40,019 bases of DNA. It comes from an uncultured Bacteroidota bacterium (GTDB lineage Bacteria > Bacteroidota > Bacteroidia > Flavobacteriales > Flavobacteriaceae). The stretch is from positions 1 through 40,019 of the forward strand of contig CABWZL010000007.1 in assembly GCA_902509805.1 (NCBI GenBank), read 5' to 3'. Under the pieces are notes generated by a model, which saw only the letters and a list, made by a program, of their open reading frames with translations, did not search any database and was not told where the DNA came from. Both the position numbers and the translations under genes were made by a program. This document shows positions 28,850 through 35,126 of this stretch, in pieces; the first letter of the stretch is position 1; each line of letters opens with the position of its first letter.

Positions 28850-29262
28850 TTATCGTCAGCAGCTGGCTCTTCAGCCTTAACTTCTTCTGCAGCTGGCTCT
28901 TCAGCCTTAACTTCTTCTGCAGCTGGCTCTTCAGCCTTAACTTCTTCTGCAGCTGGCTCTTCAGCCTTAACTTCTTCTGCAGCTGGCTCTTCAGCCTTAA
29001 CTTCTTCTGCAGCTGGCTCTTCAGCCTTAACTTCTTCTGCAGCTGGCTCTTCAGCCTTATTTTCTTCTGCAGCTGGTTGAACAGGTTTAGGTGCCTCTTT
29101 TTTAACAATAGGTTTACCAGCAAGCCAATCATTAACAAGATCTTGAGGCAATATTCTTTCTTCAAAAGAATAGCTATTAGAGCCATCTTTTTTTACCATT
29201 CTTATTGCTTTTGCAAGTTTTTTTGAGCCAGTTTGTAAACTAGCAACTGCTTTTTTTGCCAT
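28840..29262 (-). CDS. DUF4295 protein with long acidic tandem-repeat tail
   Basis: 140 aa. Residues 1-50 are a DUF4295 domain, a small Bacteroidota-specific family almost always found after rpmB and rpmG, with the signature MAKKAVASLQTGSKKLAKAI and MVKKDGSNSYSFEERIL. Family members are usually about 50 aa. Here a Pro/Lys linker (51-64) leads into seven decapeptides at 65-134: one AEENKAEEPA and six identical AEEVKAEEPA, then ADDKSE. The domain is basic and the tail strongly acidic and probably disordered. The neighbourhood suggests a ribosome-associated role; I recall a Bacteroidota-specific ribosomal protein named bL38 that may be this family, unverified. The start is one base after the rpmG stop. 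Confidence 0.88.
   Translation of the reverse strand: MAKKAVASLQTGSKKLAKAIRMVKKDGSNSYSFEERILPQDLVNDWLAGKPIVKKEAPKPVQPAAEENKAEEPAAEEVKAEEPAAEEVKAEEPAAEEVKAEEPAAEEVKAEEPAAEEVKAEEPAAEEVKAEEPAADDKSE
28861..29070. repeat. 30-bp tandem repeat array, seven units
   Basis: Seven consecutive 30-base units run through the 3' part of the DUF4295 gene. The first six on the plus strand (28861-29040) are identical base for base; the seventh (29041-29070) differs by two adjacent bases, changing Val to Asn in the protein. A partial eighth unit begins at 29071 (AGCTGGTT). The unit length is a multiple of three, so copy-number change keeps the frame. There are no unique spacers, so it is not a CRISPR array. 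Confidence 0.97.
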
Positions 29263-29263
29263 C

Positions 29264-29446
29264 TTATTTAATTTCTTTGTGAACAGTCATTTTCTTCAGA
29301 ATAGGGTTGAATTTTTTTATTTCAAGTCTGTCTGGAGAATTTTTTTTGTTTTTAGTAGTTATATATCTAGAAGTACCTGGCATACCTGAGTCTTTGTGCT
29401 CAGTACATTCTAATATTACTTGAACTCTATTACCTTTTTTTGCCAT
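29264..29446 (-). CDS. rpmG: 50S ribosomal protein L33 (bL33), zinc-free form
   Basis: 60 aa. It begins [20 protein letters not shown] and contains [20 protein letters not shown], the L33 signature. Zinc-binding L33 has two CxxC pairs; only Cys14 is present here, so it is the metal-free type. L33 sits at the 50S E site. It is 2 bases after rpmB and one base before the DUF4295 gene. Confidence 0.97.
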   Translation of the reverse strand: MAKKGNRVQVILECTEHKDSGMPGTSRYITTKNKKNSPDRLEIKKFNPILKKMTVHKEIK

Positions 29447-29448
29447 TT

Positions 29449-29685
29449 TTACTTAATTAAACCTTGTTTTCTAGCTTCTTTCAAAACCTCTGAAATACCC
29501 TTTTTGTTTATTGTTTTCAAAGCTGATGCAGAAACTTTAAGAGTAACCCATTTGTTTTCATCTGGAATGAAGAATCTTTTTTTCATAAGATTAACATCGA
29601 ATCTTCTTCTTGTTCTATTTAATGATTTGGAAACGTTGTTCCCAAACATAACTTTCTTTCCAGTAATTTCGCAAGTCTTAGACAT
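29449..29685 (-). CDS. rpmB: 50S ribosomal protein L28 (bL28)
   Basis: 78 aa. The start [20 protein letters not shown] and the [20 protein letters not shown] block (about 23-42) are typical of L28. A second cysteine needed for a zinc site is absent. L28 contacts 23S rRNA near the E site next to L33. It is first in the rpmB-rpmG-DUF4295 unit, and a -7 promoter element lies about 25 bases upstream. Confidence 0.97.
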   Translation of the reverse strand: MSKTCEITGKKVMFGNNVSKSLNRTRRRFDVNLMKKRFFIPDENKWVTLKVSASALKTINKKGISEVLKEARKQGLIK

Positions 29686-29709
29686 AACGTACTAATTTTT
29701 TGTAACGTG

Positions 29710-29717
29710 CAAAACTA
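29710..29717 (-). promoter_or_regulatory. Putative -7 promoter element for rpmB
   Basis: The minus strand reads TAGTTTTG, matching TAnnTTTG, followed by CACG as at the rpsL promoter. The predicted transcript start is about 22 bases before the rpmB ATG. A direct repeat ACGTTA lies downstream at 29685-29690 and 29703-29708. No -33 TTG is seen. Confidence 0.55.
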
Positions 29718-29746
29718 ATGTATTTAAGTTTAATAAAAAAATAAAT

Positions 29747-30214
29747 TTATTGGTTAATAATTTTATCAACGAAGAGTTTGAATGAATTTTCAGTTACAGT
29801 TTTAATGAAGTCTTCTCTCGAACTAATTACTTCATATTTTTCACAGAATAATTCATTTTCAGACGATATAGCTATAAAACAATCTCCAACTGAAGATTTT
29901 AATCCTTCAGAGGCTGGACCAGCGTTTCCAGTTACAGAAATTGAATAATCAGAATTAAATTTTTCCCTAACTTTTTCTGCCATTTTTATAGCAATCTCTT
30001 TACTTACAGGAGAGAATAAGTCAATTTCATTTTTTTCAATTCCAATAATTTTTTCTTTTGAATATTTGCTGTAAGAAACAATAGAACCCTTAAAAACATT
30101 TGAAGCGCCAGCAATTTTTGTTATTGAAAGAGATAAGTTTCCACCTGAACAACTTTCTGCAAATGAAATTGTTTTATTTTTAACATTGAGATAATCAAAG
30201 ATTTTTTTTATCAT
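29747..30214 (-). CDS. Stand-alone CinA C-terminal domain (nicotinamide-nucleotide amidase-like)
   Basis: 155 aa. The motif FAESCSGGNLSLSITKIAGA (18-37) followed by FKGSIVSYSKYSKEKIIGI is the start of the CinA C-terminal (PncC) domain, whose characterised members deamidate nicotinamide mononucleotide for NAD recycling. The usual T-G-I-A-G-P block appears as TGNAGPASEG. The N-terminal molybdopterin-like domain of full-length CinA is absent and the start is well placed three bases after the FAH gene, so this is a single-domain form and not a truncation. Enzyme activity is inferred from family only. Confidence 0.87.
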   Translation of the reverse strand: MIKKIFDYLNVKNKTISFAESCSGGNLSLSITKIAGASNVFKGSIVSYSKYSKEKIIGIEKNEIDLFSPVSKEIAIKMAEKVREKFNSDYSISVTGNAGPASEGLKSSVGDCFIAISSENELFCEKYEVISSREDFIKTVTENSFKLFVDKIINQ

Positions 30215-30216
30215 AT

Positions 30217-30828
30217 CTATTTTATCTTAAGTGAAAACATTTTAGTTGAATCAATGTAGCCTTCTAATATATCTTCACTTATAACTTTTGAAACACCTGC
30301 AGGTGTCCCAGTAAAAATCAAATCTCCTATTTTAAGTGTAAAATATTGTGAAACATATGAAATTAATTCATCTATTTTCCATAACATATTAGAAGAGTTA
30401 CCAGATTGAACCAATTGATTATTTTTCTTTAAACTAAAATCTATTTTTGATAAGTCTTTAAATTTCTCTACACTAATAAAATCTCCAACTAAACACGAAT
30501 TATCAAAAGCCTTTGATTTTTCCCATGGATGACCTTTTTCTTTTAAAGTATTTTGAATATCTCGAGCAGTAAAATCAATTCCAAGACCAATTTCATTATA
30601 ATATTTATTAGAAAATGATTCATCTATATGCTTTCCAACTTTATTAATCTTAACAACTAATTCAACTTCATGATGTATTTCATTTGAAAAGGCAGGAATA
30701 ATAAAATTGTGATTTTTCGGAATAATAGATGAGTCAGGTTTTAAAAAAACAACAGGATGAGAAGGTCTAATATTAGCTAATTCTTTTATATGATCAGAAT
30801 AATTTCTTCCAATACAGATTATCTTCAT
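30217..30828 (-). CDS. Fumarylacetoacetate hydrolase family protein
   Basis: 203 aa, a short single-domain member of the FAH superfamily. Metal ligands can be recognised as Glu54 and Glu56 in HHEVELVV and Asp85 in GIDFTARD. Other signatures are CIGRNYSDHIKEL near the N-terminus, SHPVVFLKPDSSI, and the C-terminal GDLIFTGTPAGVSKV. Short homologues act as acylpyruvases or oxaloacetate decarboxylases; the substrate here cannot be told. It is tightly packed between the exonuclease and the CinA-like gene. Confidence 0.88.
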   Translation of the reverse strand: MKIICIGRNYSDHIKELANIRPSHPVVFLKPDSSIIPKNHNFIIPAFSNEIHHEVELVVKINKVGKHIDESFSNKYYNEIGLGIDFTARDIQNTLKEKGHPWEKSKAFDNSCLVGDFISVEKFKDLSKIDFSLKKNNQLVQSGNSSNMLWKIDELISYVSQYFTLKIGDLIFTGTPAGVSKVISEDILEGYIDSTKMFSLKIK

Positions 30829-30829
30829 C

Positions 30830-31600
30830 TTATTTAGAGTTTATTATACTTAATTTCAATTTTGTAAATATTTTTTTGGTATACTCTGGAAAATCCCCTT
30901 TCATAATCCAGGAGTAATAACCCAGATCAATTTTAAATACATCAACAACTTTTTGCCCAGTATATTTACCAAATGCAAAAGTTGCATCATTGTCAGAATC
31001 TAATCTTATTTTCCCTGCAAAGTCTAGATTATTATTCCTTTTTGAATATTCATTTAAGAAATCCATATCAGGTTCTAAATCATCATACTTGTCTAATTGA
31101 GCTTTAAACACTTCGTAAGCAGCAATTGTATCATCCAAGGCAGAATGAGCATTTTCAAGATTTTTATCACAATAGTACCTAAGGGCAGCCGAAAGATTTC
31201 TAGGTTCTTTTTTATGATATATTACCTGACTATCAATCATTCTTACATTTGTAAAATCAAATTGAATATTGGCTCTTATTAATTCTTCGACAAGAATAGG
31301 AATATCAAATTTAATTGCATTAAACCCTGATAGATCACAATCTTTAATAAATTGATAAATTTCAGCTGAATAATAAGCAAAATTTGGTTCACTTTTAATC
31401 ATCTCATTTGTTATTCCGTGAACTTGAGTTGCTTGAGTTGAAATTTCCATTTCAGGATTAATTCTCCATACTTTTTGAGACTCTGTTTTATCAATATCAA
31501 CTCTTAAAATAGCTATTTCAACAATCCTATCTTTACCAACCTTTGCTCCAGTAGTCTCAAGGTCAAAAAAACAAATAGGTCTATTAAGATTGATTTTCAT
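30830..31600 (-). CDS. DEDDh 3'-5' exonuclease (DnaQ-like)
   Basis: 256 aa. Exonuclease motifs are ICFFDLETTGAK (Asp13, Glu15), FNAIKFDIPILVEEL (Asp99) and ENAHSALDDTIAAYEV (His152, Asp157), so all catalytic residues of the DEDDh class are present. A second small domain at about 205-250 contains FAFGKYTGQKVVDVF and YYSWIMKGDFPEYTKKI, as in ExoX-type proteins. It is not fused to a polymerase. Likely roles are DNA repair or nucleic-acid trimming. It lies one base after the E2 gene, in the recR operon. Confidence 0.9.
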   Translation of the reverse strand: MKINLNRPICFFDLETTGAKVGKDRIVEIAILRVDIDKTESQKVWRINPEMEISTQATQVHGITNEMIKSEPNFAYYSAEIYQFIKDCDLSGFNAIKFDIPILVEELIRANIQFDFTNVRMIDSQVIYHKKEPRNLSAALRYYCDKNLENAHSALDDTIAAYEVFKAQLDKYDDLEPDMDFLNEYSKRNNNLDFAGKIRLDSDNDATFAFGKYTGQKVVDVFKIDLGYYSWIMKGDFPEYTKKIFTKLKLSIINSK

Positions 31601-31601
31601 T

Positions 31602-32903
31602 TTAAATGATTTGGTTCATATCCCATTCTTCAAGATATTCAGCAACTCTTTTAACAAAGCTTCCACCTATTGAACCATTTATAATTCTATGGTCATATGT
31701 GTGTGACAAAATAAGTTTTTTTCTTATGCCAATAAAGTCTCCTTTATCAGTTTCTATAACAGACGGTGTTTTACGAATAACACCAATAGCAATTATACCA
31801 ACTTGTGGCTGATTAATTATTGGTGTACCCATAATTGACCCAAAATTCCCAACATTAGTTACAGTATATGTTCCATCTGATATTTCATGTGGTTTTAAGG
31901 AATTTGATCTAGCCCTATTTGATAAGTCATTTACTGCTAGAGTAAGTCCTTTAAGGTTAAGATGATCTGCATTTTTAATCACAGGTACGATCAAATTTCC
32001 ATTTTCAATAGCTGTAGCCATTCCAATATTGATAGATCTTTTCATTACAATTTTTTCATCAATTATTGAGCTATTTAAAATAGGATAATCTTTAAGTGAC
32101 TTAATTACTGCATCTATAAAAAGAGGCGTAAAGGTGAGTTTAAGCCCCTCTTTATCTTGAAAAGATTTTTTGTATCGATCCCTCCAGTCCCATAGATTAG
32201 TGACATCAACTTCAACAAATGATTGAACATGAGCTGAGATTTTTTTACTATTAGACATATGATCAAATATGATCTTACCCATTCTATCTAACTCTATTAC
32301 CTGGTCTCCCAGAGAAGGTTTGGATTCAATAACAGGTTTATTAGATGAAGTAGATTGGGATCCTATGTAATTTAAAATATCTTGCTTGGTGACTCTTCCA
32401 TCCTTTCCTGAACCAGAAATTTTATTAAGCTCTTCCTGACTAATATTTTCCTTCTTTGCAATATTTTTAACTAATGGTGAGAAAAATTTATCATTTTTTT
32501 CAATTTCAAAATTATCTTCTGAAGATATTTCATCATTTTTTAATAAATCTATTGAAGGAATACTTGCAATTTCTGAATCTTTCATAGTTTCTTCAACATT
32601 ATCTATGATTAATTCTTTATCCTTCTCTTTAGAAACTATTTTAATCTCATTAGTATCTTCTATAGATGTTTCTATTTCAGCAATGACTTCACCTACTTTG
32701 ACAACATCATTTACTTCAAAGTTTTTTTTGACTAGCTTACCTTTAAATTCAGATGGAACATCAGAATCAACCTTATCAGTTGCAATTTCAACTATTGATT
32801 CATCAATGCTTACAATATCTCCAACCTCTTTTAACCATTTAGTTATAGTAGCTTCAGCAATGCTCTCTCCCATCTTCGGAAGTTTCAAAAGATATTTTCC
32901 CAT
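31602..32903 (-). CDS. 2-oxoacid dehydrogenase E2 (dihydrolipoamide acyltransferase)
   Basis: 433 aa. Domains in order: lipoyl domain (1-80) with Lys44 in IATDKVDSD as the lipoylation site, an acidic linker, the E1/E3-binding domain (about 140-179, SPLVKNIAKKENISQEEL then GSGKDGRVTKQDIL), and the acyltransferase domain (about 200-433). The catalytic motif is HTYDHRIINGS with His405. The usual form is DHRxxDG, so Asn409 stands where Asp is expected. Branched-chain 2-oxoacid specificity is likely from the overall type but not proven; E1 genes are not adjacent. A -7 promoter element lies just upstream. Confidence 0.9.
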   Translation of the reverse strand: MGKYLLKLPKMGESIAEATITKWLKEVGDIVSIDESIVEIATDKVDSDVPSEFKGKLVKKNFEVNDVVKVGEVIAEIETSIEDTNEIKIVSKEKDKELIIDNVEETMKDSEIASIPSIDLLKNDEISSEDNFEIEKNDKFFSPLVKNIAKKENISQEELNKISGSGKDGRVTKQDILNYIGSQSTSSNKPVIESKPSLGDQVIELDRMGKIIFDHMSNSKKISAHVQSFVEVDVTNLWDWRDRYKKSFQDKEGLKLTFTPLFIDAVIKSLKDYPILNSSIIDEKIVMKRSINIGMATAIENGNLIVPVIKNADHLNLKGLTLAVNDLSNRARSNSLKPHEISDGTYTVTNVGNFGSIMGTPIINQPQVGIIAIGVIRKTPSVIETDKGDFIGIRKKLILSHTYDHRIINGSIGGSFVKRVAEYLEEWDMNQII

Positions 32904-32917
32904 TTTTCTAGTACTTG

Positions 32918-32925
32918 CAAATTTA
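32918..32925 (-). promoter_or_regulatory. Putative -7 promoter element for the E2 gene
   Basis: The minus strand reads TAAATTTG in the 36-base gap between recR and the E2 gene, followed by CAAG. The predicted transcript start is about 12 bases before the ATG. A -33 TTG is not visible. It may allow expression independent of recR. Confidence 0.5.
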
Positions 32926-32939
32926 CAATATTAAAATCA

Positions 32940-33560
32940 TTACTTATTAGATAGATCAGTTTCATAAGGACGTCTATTTTGAATACTTCTTGCCAATGTA
33001 ACTTCATCTGTATATTCTAATTGATCACCAACGGGGATGCCTCTAGCTAATACCGAGACTTTTACATTAAGTTTTTTTAAAATTTTAAATAAATAAAAGC
33101 TAGTTGTATCAGCCTCAATTGTTGCACTTAATGCAAAGATTATTTCATCTACTTTTTTTTCAATAATTTTTTTTTCAAGACTTAAAACATTTAAATCCTC
33201 GGGACCAATTCCTTCAATTGGAGAAATCACCCCTCCTAAAACATGGTAAAGTCCGTTATAAAGATTTGTATTTTCAATTGCAATGACATCTCTTATATCC
33301 TCAACAATACAAACAATAGATTGATCTCTTGATAAATTTGAGCATATATCACAAATATCTTTATCTGAAATATTGTGACATTGAGTGCAATGTTTAATTT
33401 GAGTTTTAAAGTCAAAAATACTTTCCGATAGATCTCTGGAGAATTCTTTAGGTTTTCTTAATATTTCTAGTGCAATTCTTAGAGCAGATCTTTTACCAAT
33501 TCCTGATAATTGGGAAATATTATAAACTAAATTTTCAAGAAGTTTAGAAGGAAATTCCAT
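32940..33560 (-). CDS. recR: Recombination protein RecR
   Basis: 206 aa. RecR works with RecF and RecO to load RecA on gapped DNA. The N-terminal helix-hairpin-helix is in QLSGIGKRSALRIALEIL (17-34). The zinc finger uses Cys58, Cys61, Cys70 and Cys73 (HCTQCHNISDKDICDICS). The Toprim domain begins SIVCIVEDIRDVIAIE (81-96), and the Walker-like C-terminal RGIPVGDQLEYTDEVTLARS is complete. The gene heads the minus-strand operon, with a -7 element only 4 bases before the ATG. Confidence 0.97.
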   Translation of the reverse strand: MEFPSKLLENLVYNISQLSGIGKRSALRIALEILRKPKEFSRDLSESIFDFKTQIKHCTQCHNISDKDICDICSNLSRDQSIVCIVEDIRDVIAIENTNLYNGLYHVLGGVISPIEGIGPEDLNVLSLEKKIIEKKVDEIIFALSATIEADTTSFYLFKILKKLNVKVSVLARGIPVGDQLEYTDEVTLARSIQNRRPYETDLSNK

Positions 33561-33564
33561 TATG

Positions 33565-33572
33565 CAAATTTA
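33565..33572 (-). promoter_or_regulatory. Putative -7 promoter element for recR
   Basis: The minus strand reads TAAATTTG followed by CATA and then the recR ATG. If used, the transcript would begin within about 2 bases of the start codon, so the mRNA would be leaderless or nearly so. No -33 TTG at the right distance. The site lies in the 50-base divergent gap to the symporter gene. Confidence 0.5.
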
Positions 33573-33610
33573 GAAATATTCGTTGTAAGTTCTTTTGTAT
33601 ATTTATAAAA

Positions 33611-35065
33611 ATGTTATCTCCTGAAATTATTTTAATTGCTATTGCTTCATATTTTATAGTTTTAACTGCTATATCATATTTGACAGGTAAAGAAGACAAC
33701 AATGAAGTTTTTTTTAATGCTAAAAGAAGTTCTAACTGGGCTGTTGTCGCATTTGGAATGGTTGGTGCATCTTTATCAGGAGTTACATTTATTTCAGTCC
33801 CCGGATGGGTTGGTGAATCTCAATTTACATATTTTCAAGTAGTTATTGGATATTTAATAGGATATCTAATTGTTGCTAATCTATTACTTCCTCTATACTA
33901 CAGGATGGGGTTAACATCCATTTATGAATATCTGTTTACACGATTTGGAAAAAACGCTCATTATGTAGGATCTATTTCTTTTTTAATTTCTAGGATTCTT
34001 GGAGCATCTTTTAGATTGTTTCTTGTAGCTATAGTTCTTCAACAATTTATTTTTGATGACTTAGGAATACCATTCGAAATAACAGTTATTATTTCCATTT
34101 TATTAATCTGGTTATACACAAGAAGAGGTGGAATTAAAACAATAGTTTGGACAGATACAATTCAAACTACGTTAATGATTTTAGCTGTTATATTATCAAT
34201 TTATTATATAAACCAAGATTTAGGCTGGACATTTTCAGAATTCATTTCTTCAAGTGATTTTAAAGAATTTGATAAAATATTTGTAACTGAAAACATTACA
34301 GAAAGAAATTACTTTTTAAAATCAATTATTGGTGGTGCCTTTATAACAATTTGTATGACTGGTCTAGATCAGGACATGATGCAGAAAAACTTAACATGTA
34401 AAAATATTAAAGAAGCTAAAAAGAATATGATAGTTTTTAGTTTTATACTGACTATTGTTACATTTCTTTTTATTGTTTTGGGTGCACTTCTTTTTATATA
34501 TGCAAGTGAAAATAATATAGCTGTTCCGTTGGTTGATAATTCACCTCGAACAGATCTTTTATTTCCACAGATTGCATTAAGATCAGGACTAGGAGAGTTT
34601 TTAGGAATCACTTTCATATTAGGTCTAATTGCCGCAGCATATAGTAGTGCTGATAGTGCATTAACTTCTCTTACAACATCCTTTTGTGTTGATATTCTAA
34701 AGATTGATATTACTAATTCGAAATCAATCAAAACAAGAAAAAATATTCATGTTTTAATGAGTATAACATTAATAATTGTAGTGATAATTTTTAGATATAT
34801 TCAAGACAAAAATGTAATAGATAGTCTTTTAACTGTTGCGCAATATACATATGGACCTTTGCTAGGACTATTTGCTTTTGGAATTTTTACAAAATATAAA
34901 ATTGAGGACACTAAGGTCTACTTAGTTGTAGTCATTAATATTATAATAATAGTTATAATAGGGAATTTACCTTCAGATCTTATTGGAGGTTATCAAATAG
35001 GATATGAACTACTGCCATTTAATGGATTAATTAATTTTATAGGGTTATACTTGATTAGAAAATAA
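33611..35065 (+). CDS. Sodium:solute symporter family protein
   Basis: 484 aa integral membrane protein with about 13 hydrophobic segments, the usual layout of the SSS family. Visible signatures are SNWAVVAFGMVGASLSGVTF (about 35-55), the GWVGESQFTYFQVVIGYLIG stretch, and GLIAAAYSSADSALTSLTTS (about 339-358), which carries the serine-rich sodium site of LeuT-fold transporters. The solute cannot be deduced. It is divergent from recR, the same neighbourhood seen in other Flavobacteriia as I recall. Confidence 0.92.
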   Translation: MLSPEIILIAIASYFIVLTAISYLTGKEDNNEVFFNAKRSSNWAVVAFGMVGASLSGVTFISVPGWVGESQFTYFQVVIGYLIGYLIVANLLLPLYYRMGLTSIYEYLFTRFGKNAHYVGSISFLISRILGASFRLFLVAIVLQQFIFDDLGIPFEITVIISILLIWLYTRRGGIKTIVWTDTIQTTLMILAVILSIYYINQDLGWTFSEFISSSDFKEFDKIFVTENITERNYFLKSIIGGAFITICMTGLDQDMMQKNLTCKNIKEAKKNMIVFSFILTIVTFLFIVLGALLFIYASENNIAVPLVDNSPRTDLLFPQIALRSGLGEFLGITFILGLIAAAYSSADSALTSLTTSFCVDILKIDITNSKSIKTRKNIHVLMSITLIIVVIIFRYIQDKNVIDSLLTVAQYTYGPLLGLFAFGIFTKYKIEDTKVYLVVVINIIIIVIIGNLPSDLIGGYQIGYELLPFNGLINFIGLYLIRK

Positions 35066-35126
35066 TGCCAATTTGTCATATTTATTGATTGGTATTTTTT
35101 TTGCTACTATTAATTAAAAAGAAATT

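Noticed and set aside
28861..29070. CRISPR array
   Set aside because: Units are contiguous with no unique spacers, lie in frame inside a gene and no cas genes are near.
28861..29070. Phase-variable on/off switch
   Set aside because: The 30-base unit is a multiple of three, so gain or loss of units cannot shift the frame; only tail length would vary.
28778..29080. Plus-strand open frame with a Ser/Ala/Gly decapeptide repeat opposite the DUF4295 gene
   Set aside because: A 30-base repeat without stops is open in several frames; this one lacks a family match, starts in the terminator region and is only the antisense reading of the acidic repeat.
28818..29186. Second minus-strand frame with a Leu/Lys/Gln repeat
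   Set aside because: It is the shifted reading of the same repeat; the DUF4295 frame has a recognised domain and a start properly placed after rpmG.
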